64,000 nucleotides of DNA, from the NCBI RefSeq assembly GCF_001514145.1, contig NZ_KQ948656.1:744001-808000 (forward strand). The letters are read 5' to 3'. Both the position numbers and the translations under genes were made by a program. The stretch's first letter is position 1; every line of letters begins with the position of its first letter. Below the pieces are notes generated by a model. It was not told where the DNA came from. It ran no database searches and saw nothing but the letters and a program-made list of their open reading frames with translations. Shown one piece after another: positions 36,311 to 44,492 of the stretch. This DNA comes from Streptomyces canus. Lineage in GTDB: Bacteria; Actinomycetota; Actinomycetes; Streptomycetales; Streptomycetaceae.

Positions 36311-37675
36311 ATGCCCCGCCCCCTGCGGGTAGCCATCGTCGGAGCCGGCCCCGCCGGGATCTACGCCGCCGACGCGCTGCTCAAGTCCGATGTGGCCACC
36401 GCCCCCGGTGTCTCCATCGACCTCTTCGAGCGGATGCCGGCCCCGTTCGGACTGATCCGTTACGGAGTGGCTCCGGACCACCCCCGGATCAAGGGCATCA
36501 TCACGGCCCTGCACCAGGTGCTCGACAAGCCGCAGATCCGCCTCTTCGGCAACGTCGACTACCCGACCGACATCAACCTGGACGACCTGCGCGCGTTCTA
36601 CGACGCCGTGATCTTCTCCACGGGCGCGACCGCCGACCGCGAGCTGCGCATACCGGGCATCGAGCTCGACGGCTCGTACGGCGCCGCCGACTTCGTCTCC
36701 TGGTACGACGGCCACCCGGACGTGCCGCGCACCTGGCCCCTGGAGGCCGAGAAGGTCGCGGTGCTCGGCGTCGGCAACGTCGCCCTGGACGTGGCACGCG
36801 TCCTGGCCAAGACGGCCGACGAACTCCTGCCGACGGAGATCCCGCCGAACGTCCACGAGGGCCTCAAGACCAACAAGGCGCTGGAGGTCCACGTCTTCGG
36901 CCGCCGTGGCCCGGCGCAGGCGAAGTTCTCCCCGATGGAGCTGCGCGAGCTGGACCACTCCCCCAACATCGAGGTCATCGTCGACCCCGAGGACATCGAC
37001 TACGACGCGGGCTCGATCGAGACCCGGCGCGGCAACAAGCAGGCCGACATGGTCGCCAAGACCCTGGAGAACTGGGCGATCCGCGATGTCGGCGACCGTC
37101 CGCACAAGCTGTTCCTGCACTTCTTCGAGTCGCCCACCGAGATCCTCGGTGAGGACGGCAAGGTCGTCGGTCTGCGCACCGAGCGCACCGCCCTCGACGG
37201 CACCGGAAACGTCAAGGGCACCGGCGAGTTCAAGGACTGGGACGTCACCGCGGTCTACCGTGCGGTCGGCTACCTCTCCGACAAGCTGCCCAAGCTGCCC
37301 TGGGACATCGACTCGGGCACGGTCCCGGACGAGGGCGGCCGGGTCATGCAGGAGAGCGGCGAGCACCTGCAGTCGACGTACGTCACCGGCTGGATCCGGC
37401 GCGGCCCGGTGGGCCTGATCGGCCACACCAAGGGTGACGCCAACGAGACGGTCTCGAACCTCCTGGACGACTTCGCGAACGACCGTCTGCAGACCCCGGG
37501 TTCGCCCGAGCCGGAGGCCGTGGACGCGTTCCTCGGTGAGCGTGGCGTCCGCTTCACCACCTGGGAGGGCTGGTACAAGCTGGACGCCGCCGAGAAGGCG
37601 CTGGGCGAGCCGCAGGGCCGCGCGCGCGTGAAGCTCGTCGAGCGCGAGGACATGCTGCGCGAGAGCGGCGCCTGA
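36311..37675 (+). CDS. fprA: ferredoxin/adrenodoxin-type NADP reductase
   Basis: A 454-aa FAD- and NADP-binding reductase of the adrenodoxin-reductase/FprA family that passes electrons from NADPH to ferredoxins. FAD motif VGAGPAGIYAADAL starts near residue 10; NADP motif GVGNVALDVARVL; FGRRGPAQAKFSPMELREL and GWIRRGPVGLIGHTK are family hallmarks. Full length. An iron box precedes it, consistent with redox partner supply for iron acquisition or for P450s. SD GAAGGGAACC 5 nt upstream. Strong terminator behind. Confidence 0.93.
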   Translation: MPRPLRVAIVGAGPAGIYAADALLKSDVATAPGVSIDLFERMPAPFGLIRYGVAPDHPRIKGIITALHQVLDKPQIRLFGNVDYPTDINLDDLRAFYDAVIFSTGATADRELRIPGIELDGSYGAADFVSWYDGHPDVPRTWPLEAEKVAVLGVGNVALDVARVLAKTADELLPTEIPPNVHEGLKTNKALEVHVFGRRGPAQAKFSPMELRELDHSPNIEVIVDPEDIDYDAGSIETRRGNKQADMVAKTLENWAIRDVGDRPHKLFLHFFESPTEILGEDGKVVGLRTERTALDGTGNVKGTGEFKDWDVTAVYRAVGYLSDKLPKLPWDIDSGTVPDEGGRVMQESGEHLQSTYVTGWIRRGPVGLIGHTKGDANETVSNLLDDFANDRLQTPGSPEPEAVDAFLGERGVRFTTWEGWYKLDAAEKALGEPQGRARVKLVEREDMLRESGA

Positions 37676-37682
37676 CCGGGAC

Positions 37683-37715
37683 GGGGACGGCGGCGGAACC
37701 CCCGCCGCCGTCCCC
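37683..37715 (+). terminator. 14-bp hairpin after fprA
   Basis: GGGGACGGCGGCGG (37683-37696) pairs with CCGCCGCCGTCCCC (37702-37715), loop AACCC, 8 bp past the stop, followed by a short T/C-rich run. Confidence 0.85.
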
Positions 37716-37772
37716 TCGTTCCTTCCGTGTCCGCACGACCGTGCGGGCGGAGTCGGGGCGAACGGGGCGGGT

Positions 37773-38924
37773 GTGGCACGCGTACTGGTCATCGGCGGCG
37801 GCATCGCCGGTACGGCGGCGGCTCTGGCACTGCACAAGGCGGGCTTCGAGGCCGAGGTGCACGAGGCACATCCGGACTCGGCCGAGGACATCGGCGCGTT
37901 CCTCACCCTGGCGAGCAACGGCATGCGCGCCTTGGCCCAGTTGAAGGCCTCCGCGGCGGTGACGGCGATCGGCTTCCCGCTGACCTCGCTGCGGGTCTTG
38001 GACGACACAGGCATCGAGTTGGCGTATGCGCCCATGGGCGAGGCCTCCGACCCGCTCCTGCGCTACCGGTGCCTGCGCCGCGGCGACCTCGACACCGCGC
38101 TCCAGGCCGAGGCCGCGCGCCGGGGCATCACCGTCCGGCACGGCGCACGGCTCGCCTCCGTCGAGGACGGCCCCGACGGTGTCACCGCGCGCTTCGCCGA
38201 CGGCACCACCGCGACCGGTGACCTGCTGATCGGCGCCGACGGCCTGAACTCCGCCGTACGACAGTCGATCTCGCCCGGGACCCAGCCGTGCTACGCCGGC
38301 CAGTACGTCTTCTACGGCTACACACGCGCCGCGTCTCCTCCCGGCCCGGACGCGTGCATCACCATGGTGCGCGGCAGCGGGGCCGCCTTCGGCTACGCGG
38401 TGTCGCCCGACGGGGAGACGTACTGGTTCGCCCGGGTGACCGGAGACCCGCTGCCCGCCGAGGAGTTGGCGCAGGGCACGCCCGCACACTGGCGCGACCT
38501 GCTGCTGCCGCTGCTGCGCAAGGACACCACCCCGGCCGCCGACCTCGTCGCGGCCACCGGCGACGATCTCATGGTCACCCATGCCACCGAGCTCCCCACC
38601 GGCACCCCGTGGCGCTCCGGGCGGTCCCTGCTCATCGGCGACGCCGCCCACGCGGCCTCCCCCGCGACCGGCCAGGGTGCCTCGATGGCACTGGAGGACG
38701 CCGTGATCCTCGCCAAGTCCCTGCGGGACGCGCCGGACACGGATGCCGCACTCGCCCTCTACGAGACGCTCCGCCGCCCGCGCGTTGAGCACAACATCAC
38801 CGTCAGCGGCAACATCTCCCGGGGCACCCACACCCCTTCGACCGCCACCCGCCCCTTCGACGAGGACCTGGCCCGCCTCCTGGAATGGGGCGGGGACCTC
38901 TGGGCCGAGCGGCAGGGGAAGTAG
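37773..38924 (+). CDS. FAD-dependent monooxygenase (salicylate hydroxylase-like)
   Basis: A 383-aa class A flavin hydroxylase. Rossmann motif VIGGGIAGTAAAL at about residues 6-18, DG motif LIGADGLNSAVR and GD motif LIGDAAHAASPATGQGASMA are intact. Substrate unknown; related enzymes hydroxylate aromatic acids or tailor polyketides. GTG start with GGGG-rich SD. Its upstream neighbour fprA ends in a terminator, so it is transcribed separately. A MarR remnant follows on the same strand. Confidence 0.85.
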   Translation: MARVLVIGGGIAGTAAALALHKAGFEAEVHEAHPDSAEDIGAFLTLASNGMRALAQLKASAAVTAIGFPLTSLRVLDDTGIELAYAPMGEASDPLLRYRCLRRGDLDTALQAEAARRGITVRHGARLASVEDGPDGVTARFADGTTATGDLLIGADGLNSAVRQSISPGTQPCYAGQYVFYGYTRAASPPGPDACITMVRGSGAAFGYAVSPDGETYWFARVTGDPLPAEELAQGTPAHWRDLLLPLLRKDTTPAADLVAATGDDLMVTHATELPTGTPWRSGRSLLIGDAAHAASPATGQGASMALEDAVILAKSLRDAPDTDAALALYETLRRPRVEHNITVSGNISRGTHTPSTATRPFDEDLARLLEWGGDLWAERQGK

Positions 38925-39002
38925 GGCCGGCGAGGGAAGGGCGCGACGCCCGCCGCGGGACACAGCACCCAAGCCGAGAAGCTCGCCACCGAGAAGCTCG
39001 GT

Positions 39003-39245
39003 GGCTTCCGATCCGCCGGGACCGGATGACGGCCGTTGCGAACATCTGCCGGGCCGCGTCCGCCGTGCGACAGGACCCGGAGAACTCGGTGCTGCGCGGC
39101 TCCGACCTGACCTGGACGGCGTTCGTCTCGGAGACCCGGCATGTGGCGGAGGAGGCCGGGATCTCCAAGAGCACGCTCACCGGCGTCGCGGACCATGGAG
39201 TCGCGTGGGCTGCTGAACCGGGCCGGGCGCAGCAGGCGGCGCCCC
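39003..39245 (+). pseudogene. remnant of a MarR-family regulator
   Basis: In one frame LPIRRDRMTAVANICRAASA, ENSVLRGSDLTWTAFV and ETRHVAEEAGISKSTLTGV resemble a Streptomyces MarR protein, but about a dozen residues expected between WTAFV and ETRH (the hydrophobic helix) are missing. The frame then shifts near 39190 and ESRGLLNRAGRSRRRP appears in another frame. The C-terminal wing and dimer helices are absent, cut off at the convergent lipoprotein gene. The spacer 38925-39259 holds nothing else. Confidence 0.65.
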
Positions 39246-39259
39246 AAGGCCTTCCCCCG

Positions 39260-40237
39260 TCAGGAGAACAGCGCCTGGATGTCCGGCTTCTTGCCGCCGA
39301 AGATGCCGTCCTCCTCACCGAGGGCGGCGAGCTTCTCCAGCGAGGCCGTGTCGACCTGGGGCGGCCAGCTCGGGAGGATGAGCTTGGTCAGCACGTCGCC
39401 GCTGATCTTGGTGTAGACGGTGAGGATCTGCCGGGCCTCCTCCGGGTGGCCGGTGGCGTACTTCAGTGACTCCGTCATGGCCTCGGTGAACTTCTTCACC
39501 AGGTCGGGGTTCTGCTGCGCGATCTTCGTCGAGGTGAACCAGGTCGCGACCGTGAGCTTCGGGTCGGTCTCGGCGAAGGGCGAGGCGATGACCCGGGCGC
39601 CCTGCGCCTTGGCGACCGTCTGGGCCGGCTCGCCCATCCACGCGGCGTCCACACGACCGCCGTTCAGCGCGGCCGGCATCTGGTCGAAGGGGATCTCGAC
39701 GAACTTCACCTTCGCCGGGTCGCCGCCGTCCTGGCGCACCGACTCGCGGACCGTGGTGTCCCCGATGTTCTGGAGGGTGTTCACGGCGACCGAGCGTCCG
39801 GCCAGGTCCTTCGCGGACTTCACCGGGCTGTCTTTCTTCACCAGGACGCCGGTGACGTCGGCCCCCACCTTGCCGTTGGAAGCAGCCCCGTTGACCACGG
39901 ACTTCACGGGGACGCCCTTGGTCTGCGCGAGCATCAGGGACGTGGTGTTGCTGAAGCCGAACTGGAACTGGCCGCTCACCACTCCGGGAATGATCGCCGC
40001 GCCGCCCTGCGCGGTCACCATCTTCAGCTCGATCCCGCGACTGGCGAAGAACCCCTTCTTCTGCCCGAGATAGAGCGGTGCCACGTCGACGATGGGGATG
40101 ACACCGACCGTGACCTGGGTCTTCTTGGCTCCGCCCGCGGACGAGGTGCCGCCGCTCCCGGAGTCCGACGATCCGCATCCGGCGGCACCCGCGAGGGTCA
40201 CCACCGCAACGGCAAGTCCGAGCACACGCCTTTGCAT
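39260..40237 (-). CDS. ABC-type solute-binding lipoprotein (SsuA/TauA/ThiY-like, NMT1 fold)
   Basis: A 325-aa lipoprotein with signal MQRRVLGLAVAVVTLAGAAG and lipidated Cys21. The mature part is the type II periplasmic-binding NMT1/SsuA fold (VGVIPIVDVAPLYLGQKKGFF, GVVSGQFQFGFSNT, GRSVAVNTLQNIGDTTVRES). Such proteins bind sulfonates, nitrate, taurine or thiamine precursors. No permease or ATPase gene is adjacent, so it is an orphan in this window. AGGAGGG-type SD. Its promoter region has a GTGCAC/GTACAC inverted pair that may bind a GntR- or LacI-type regulator. Confidence 0.85.
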   Translation of the reverse strand: MQRRVLGLAVAVVTLAGAAGCGSSDSGSGGTSSAGGAKKTQVTVGVIPIVDVAPLYLGQKKGFFASRGIELKMVTAQGGAAIIPGVVSGQFQFGFSNTTSLMLAQTKGVPVKSVVNGAASNGKVGADVTGVLVKKDSPVKSAKDLAGRSVAVNTLQNIGDTTVRESVRQDGGDPAKVKFVEIPFDQMPAALNGGRVDAAWMGEPAQTVAKAQGARVIASPFAETDPKLTVATWFTSTKIAQQNPDLVKKFTEAMTESLKYATGHPEEARQILTVYTKISGDVLTKLILPSWPPQVDTASLEKLAALGEEDGIFGGKKPDIQALFS

Positions 40238-40391
40238 GGGGCCCTCCTGACGAGGCGTCAGAGCGCCTCACGACCCGTCCACTGATGTTGTGCACATCAT
40301 TGACGCCCGCAATGTACACGCCTACTTTCGCCGGTGTCAGTCCCCCCGACCGCAGGAAAATACGGACTGCCCCCCAAGGAGCCCACACCTC

Positions 40392-41780
40392 GTGATGCAC
40401 CGCATCCGCACCCGTACGCTCGTCGCCGTCGCGGCACTGCTGCTCGCCGCTCCCCTCACCCCGGCCGCCCACGCCGCCGAGGACGTCCATGCCGAGGGTC
40501 GCCTGCCGTCCGGCGCGACCTATGTCATGGATGTGCCGGCCGGCTGGAACGGCACGGTCCTTCTCTACAGCCACGGCTACACGCCGTCCGGCGTCCCCAA
40601 CGCGGCGCGCAACGCCCCCGACGACACCACGAAGTCGCTGCTGCTGAACCAGGGTTACGCGCTCATCGGGTCCTCGTACGCCACCACCGGCTGGGCCGTG
40701 ACCGAGGCCGTGCCCGACCAGGTCGCCACCCTCGACACCTTCACCGCCCGCTTCGGACGTGCGGGGCGCACCATCGCCTGGGGCACGTCGTACGGCGGCC
40801 TCGTCACGACCGCCCTCGCGGAGCGATACGCGAACCGTCTCGCCGGTTCGCTGTCGATGTGCGGGCTGGTCCAGGGCGGCGTCGCCAACTGGAACAGCAC
40901 GCTGGACCCGGTCTTCGCGCTGAAGGCGCTCCTCGCACCCGGGTCCGGAATCCGGCTGACCGGACTGCCGAGCCCGGCCGCCGCGGCCCAGGCGTCCGAC
41001 GCCCTGGCCGCCGTCCTCACCGAGGCGCAGCAGACCGCCGACGGCCGGGCCCGCATCGCGCTCGCCGCGGCTCTGCACAACATCCCCGGCTGGAACGACC
41101 CTTCACAGGCCCGGCCCACGCCCACCGACTGGGACGCCCAGCAGTCCGGCCAGTACCAGGCCGTGGTCGGGCTGGTGAAGTTCCCCGCCTTCGTCTGGCG
41201 CCAGGAGGCCGAGTCCCGGGCGGGCGGCAACATGTCGTGGAACACCGGGGTCGACTACCACGCGATGCTCCGCAACTCCCCCTACCTCAAAGAGGTCAAG
41301 GAGCTGTACGCGAAGGCCGGCCTCTCCCTGAAGTCCGACCTCAACACGCTCGACAAGGCCCCGCGCACCCGCGCCGACGCGTTGGCCGTCGACTGGATGA
41401 GCCGTACCAGCTCCTTCACCGGACGCCTCACCAAGCCCCAGCTCGACATCCACACCACTGGCGACGCGCTGATCCCGGTGCAGTCCGAGAGCGCCTACCG
41501 CCGGGCCGCCACGGCCGCGGGCTCGGCACCCCTGCTGCGCCAGCGCTATGTCGACAACGCGGGCCACTGCACCTTCAGCCCCGGCGAGCAGATCGCCGCC
41601 CTGCACACGCTGGAGGACCGGATCGCGACCGGCCACTGGGCAGGCAGCGACCCCACCGCACTCAACTCACGTGCCACCGAAGCCGATCCGGGGTCGTCGG
41701 CCCGCTATCTCCCCTACTCCCCCACCAGTTACCCCCGCCCCTACGACCGGGCGCACCCTTCCGACGGCCACCGGAGCTAG
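40392..41780 (+). CDS. secreted alpha/beta hydrolase
   Basis: A 462-aa exported enzyme. Signal peptide TRTLVAVAALLLAAPLTPA with cleavage after AHA. Nucleophile motif GTSYGG (GxSxG) near residue 136, oxyanion segment LYSHGYTPSG, late Asp in TTGDALIPV and catalytic His in NAGHCTF complete the triad. Resembles Streptomyces extracellular esterases/peptidases of the alpha/beta fold. AAGGAG lies 10 nt before GTG 40392; the ATG at 40395 is the alternative. Divergent from the solute-binding lipoprotein. Confidence 0.82.
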   Translation: MMHRIRTRTLVAVAALLLAAPLTPAAHAAEDVHAEGRLPSGATYVMDVPAGWNGTVLLYSHGYTPSGVPNAARNAPDDTTKSLLLNQGYALIGSSYATTGWAVTEAVPDQVATLDTFTARFGRAGRTIAWGTSYGGLVTTALAERYANRLAGSLSMCGLVQGGVANWNSTLDPVFALKALLAPGSGIRLTGLPSPAAAAQASDALAAVLTEAQQTADGRARIALAAALHNIPGWNDPSQARPTPTDWDAQQSGQYQAVVGLVKFPAFVWRQEAESRAGGNMSWNTGVDYHAMLRNSPYLKEVKELYAKAGLSLKSDLNTLDKAPRTRADALAVDWMSRTSSFTGRLTKPQLDIHTTGDALIPVQSESAYRRAATAAGSAPLLRQRYVDNAGHCTFSPGEQIAALHTLEDRIATGHWAGSDPTALNSRATEADPGSSARYLPYSPTSYPRPYDRAHPSDGHRS

Positions 41781-41787
41781 CCGTCGG
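41761..41787. terminator. short hairpin between convergent genes
   Basis: CCGACGGC (41761-41768) pairs with GCCGTCGG (41780-41787) across the hydrolase stop codon; loop 11 nt. Only 10 bp separate the two stops, so it may serve both. Confidence 0.4.
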
Positions 41788-41790
41788 CGG

Positions 41791-42696
41791 TCACGGCTCC
41801 GAGGTCTCGGACTCGAGTGAAGCGCGCGTCGCCTTGCCGTACACGCCGGACTCGTCCTGAAGGACGAAGCGGGTGACCTGGTAGGTGCGCACCGCACTCT
41901 GGACCTGCTGGTCGAAGTCGCCGTCGGCATCCCCGTCGTACATGCCGACCTGCCGGAGGCGGAGCTGGAGTTCGACGACCTCGGGCCCCTGGTCGCCGAG
42001 GCCGAGGACAGGGGGCCGGCCGCTCGAGGCACTCGGGCCCGGGGCCACTGTGCCGGTGGCGGCCGCACTCGACGGGATCCCGGTCGGGGTGGCGGTGCCC
42101 GTCGGGGACGCGCTGTCACCGGCCTCGGCGCTCGGCGAGGCGGAGGGCGGCGGGGACGACTGCGTCGAGGTAGCCGTAGGAGAGGAAGCGGTGACGGACG
42201 GGCCGCTCGACGACGGCTGCGCCTCCGGTACACCCGCGCGCACACCGCCGGCCACGGAACCGTCCCGTGACGGGCCGTCGTAGGTGAAGAACCCGCCGAC
42301 GAAGCCACCCGTGACCAGGACGGCGGCGGCCGCTCCCGCCCCGGCGACGATGACCGTCCGCCGCCTCCGACGGTCGGGGGCGCTGTCAGCCGGGGGCTCC
42401 TCGGCCGACTGCCGAAGAGGCTCCTGTTCCGCGTCCGTCCCCGCCTCGGTAACTTCACTCAAGTCGCTTGTCAGGCCCGCAGGTTCCGGCTCTCCGACCG
42501 GGTCCGCCGGTTCCTGGCCGACTTCCACGAAGGGCCGTATGCGCACCGGGTCGAAGTCCTCCGCGGCTGCCGCCTCGGCCGTACGGGACTCGAGGTGGGC
42601 CTCGGAGGCGCGGTGCGCGCAGGTGCAGGAGGGAGTGCCATCCGCCGCCCTGGGCGCCCCGCACTCCGGGCAGACGAGGACTGGTGGTTCACTCAC
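41791..42696 (-). CDS. zinc-ribbon membrane protein with extracellular peptidoglycan-binding domain
   Basis: A 301-aa bitopic protein. N-terminal zinc ribbon (CPECGAPRAADGTPSCTC, Cys residues at about 9, 12, 24 and 26), acidic linker, basic stop RRRRRT and one membrane helix (about 114-138), a long Ser/Thr/Pro/Ala stalk, and a C-terminal PG_binding_1 domain (LGLGDQGPEVVELQLRL, about 225-295). It could sense or anchor to the wall while the zinc ribbon faces the cytoplasm. GTG start with GGGAGAGGG upstream. Confidence 0.8.
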   Translation of the reverse strand: MSEPPVLVCPECGAPRAADGTPSCTCAHRASEAHLESRTAEAAAAEDFDPVRIRPFVEVGQEPADPVGEPEPAGLTSDLSEVTEAGTDAEQEPLRQSAEEPPADSAPDRRRRRTVIVAGAGAAAAVLVTGGFVGGFFTYDGPSRDGSVAGGVRAGVPEAQPSSSGPSVTASSPTATSTQSSPPPSASPSAEAGDSASPTGTATPTGIPSSAAATGTVAPGPSASSGRPPVLGLGDQGPEVVELQLRLRQVGMYDGDADGDFDQQVQSAVRTYQVTRFVLQDESGVYGKATRASLESETSEP

Positions 42697-42721
42697 GCGC
42701 GTTCCCTCTCCCTACGATCTT

Positions 42722-42755
42722 CATATCGTAGACAGATATGCCGCGCGGAAATTCC
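42722..42755 (-). promoter_or_regulatory. candidate ECF-type promoter and inverted repeat of the peptidoglycan-binding gene
   Basis: On the minus strand GGAAT (42751-42755), 17 nt, GTC (42731-42733) resembles an ECF sigma pair. It overlaps the inverted repeat CATATC (42722-42727) / GATATG (42735-42740). The ORF-free spacer 42697-42981 shows nothing else. Confidence 0.3.
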
Positions 42756-42981
42756 ACAACTCTTATCGATCTGGAGCCCCGGCATCCGCAAGGCCGAGAT
42801 TCAGCCATCGCGCGTGACGGAGAGGTGAACGGTGGCGGGCGCGAGGTCCCAACAGCCGGTCAGGCGCCGGGGACTTGGCGGCAAAGGAGCACGCGAGACC
42901 GCGACAACATGGGGTAACCGGCGGTAACTTCTGTCCCGCTCGCTCCATTCACCCGCGCCACTCCGTCAGGAGACACTCCCC

Positions 42982-44322
42982 ATGCGCAGACTCCTCGCCG
43001 CCCTGGCGGCGACCACCGCCGTCCTCGGCGGACTCACCGCGGCCGCCCCCTCCGCCACGGCCGCCGACTCGGGCAGTTTCAGCGTCCTCAGCTACAACGT
43101 GGCCGGCCTGCCCGAGGCCGTCTCCAGCGCGTCGACACCCCGCGAGTCGAGCACGACGGCGATCGGCCAGCGCATAGCTCCCTACGACATCGTCCACGTG
43201 GAAGAGGACTTCAACTATCACGCCTACCTCTACGCGGGCGACACGAACCACGCCTACCGCACCCCCACCAGCGGCGGCGCCGGCATCGGCAGCGGCCTCA
43301 ACACCCTCTCGAAGATCCCCTACGACGGGGACGACTTCGAGCGGGTGCGCTGGAACTCCTGCCAGGTGGACTCGGGCGACTGTCTGACCCCCAAGGGCTT
43401 CACCTTCATGCGCGAACGCCTCGCCGAGGGCGTCTACGTCGACTTCTACAACCTGCACACCAACGCGGGCACCAACGACGGCGACCTCGCCTCCCGCGCC
43501 GACAACCTCAACCAGCTCACCGCGTTCATCCAGACCCACTCCGCGGGCAACGCGGTCGTGGTCATGGGCGACACCAACACCCGCTACACCCGCTCCGGCG
43601 ACACCATCGCCGAATTCGCCGCCGCCAACGGCCTCACCGACCCCTGGGTACAGCTCATCCGCGGCGGCACCCCGCCCGCCAAGGGCAGCGACGCCCTGGT
43701 CTGCGACCAGACGGGGCCGACCGTCCCCAACACCTGCGAGGTCGTCGACAAGGTCCTCTACCGCAGCAGCAAACTCGTCTCACTGAACGCCTCCTCGTAC
43801 AACAACGAGCACGCCAAGTTCCTCACCGACGCCGGGCTCATGCTCTCCGACCACGACCCGATCAGCGTCGGCTTCACCTGGTCACGCAACGCCGCCTACC
43901 AGCTCAGCGACCAGTACGGCGGCCCGCACGGCGACTACTACAACGACATCAACAGCGTCCCCGCCGGCGCCCGCGCCGCCACCCTCACCCTGCGGGCCGG
44001 CTCCCGCATCGACCAGCTGAGCCTGACCCTCGCCAACGGCACCACCCTCACCCATGGCGGCACCGGCGGCACCGCGTCCTCACTGACCCTCGGCAGCGGC
44101 GAGTACGTGACCACGGCGAACCTGTGCCAGGCCGAGAAGGACGGCCACACACGGATCTTCTACGCCAAGTTCACCACCAACCTCGGCCGCACTCTGGCCG
44201 GCGGTACCACCACCTCCGACTGCGTGACCCGCACCGCACCGACCGGCTGGCAGATCGCCGGGTTCCACGGCCGTGGCGGTGACGAGGTCGACAAGGTCGG
44301 CTTCATCTACACCCAGCGCTGA
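42982..44322 (+). CDS. secreted EEP-family phosphodiesterase (sphingomyelinase C-like) with jacalin-like lectin domain
   Basis: A 446-aa exported protein. Signal MRRLLAALAATTAVLGGLTA, cleavage near ATAADS (about 30). Endonuclease/exonuclease/phosphatase domain about 33-305 with VLSYNVAGLP, the metal Glu in IVHVEEDFN, YNLHTNAG, VVMGDTNTRY and the C-terminal SDHDPI. A jacalin-like lectin domain (about 310-446) starts at LSDQYGGPHGDYYND and ends VDKVGFIYTQ. The set suggests a phospholipid- or nucleic-acid-cleaving exoenzyme targeted by sugar binding. Followed by a terminator. Confidence 0.87.
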   Translation: MRRLLAALAATTAVLGGLTAAAPSATAADSGSFSVLSYNVAGLPEAVSSASTPRESSTTAIGQRIAPYDIVHVEEDFNYHAYLYAGDTNHAYRTPTSGGAGIGSGLNTLSKIPYDGDDFERVRWNSCQVDSGDCLTPKGFTFMRERLAEGVYVDFYNLHTNAGTNDGDLASRADNLNQLTAFIQTHSAGNAVVVMGDTNTRYTRSGDTIAEFAAANGLTDPWVQLIRGGTPPAKGSDALVCDQTGPTVPNTCEVVDKVLYRSSKLVSLNASSYNNEHAKFLTDAGLMLSDHDPISVGFTWSRNAAYQLSDQYGGPHGDYYNDINSVPAGARAATLTLRAGSRIDQLSLTLANGTTLTHGGTGGTASSLTLGSGEYVTTANLCQAEKDGHTRIFYAKFTTNLGRTLAGGTTTSDCVTRTAPTGWQIAGFHGRGGDEVDKVGFIYTQR

Positions 44323-44332
44323 CCCCACTCGC

Positions 44333-44358
44333 CCCGGGGCGCTCCCGCGCGCCCCGGG
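44333..44358 (+). terminator. 10-bp hairpin after the EEP gene
   Basis: CCCGGGGCGC (44333-44342) pairs with GCGCCCCGGG (44349-44358), loop 6 nt, 11 bp past the stop. Confidence 0.65.
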
Positions 44359-44390
44359 TGCACAGGAATCACAAAAGAGTGGCAGGACGA

Positions 44391-44419
44391 TTGACGCGCT
44401 CATGGCCAGGCCCTACTTT
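44391..44419 (+). promoter_or_regulatory. sigma70-like promoter of the GH43 gene
   Basis: TTGACG (44391-44396), 17-nt spacer, TACTTT (44414-44419). About 15 bp downstream lies GAACTACGTTCGAAA with GAAC/GTTC arms and a TTCGAA core, a plausible site for a sugar-responsive repressor. Confidence 0.65.
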
Positions 44420-44492
44420 CTGATCGATTTGCCGAACTACGTTCGAAATACCGGTCATTGAGGTGCACCCGCACGCCACCTTGGAGAGCACG

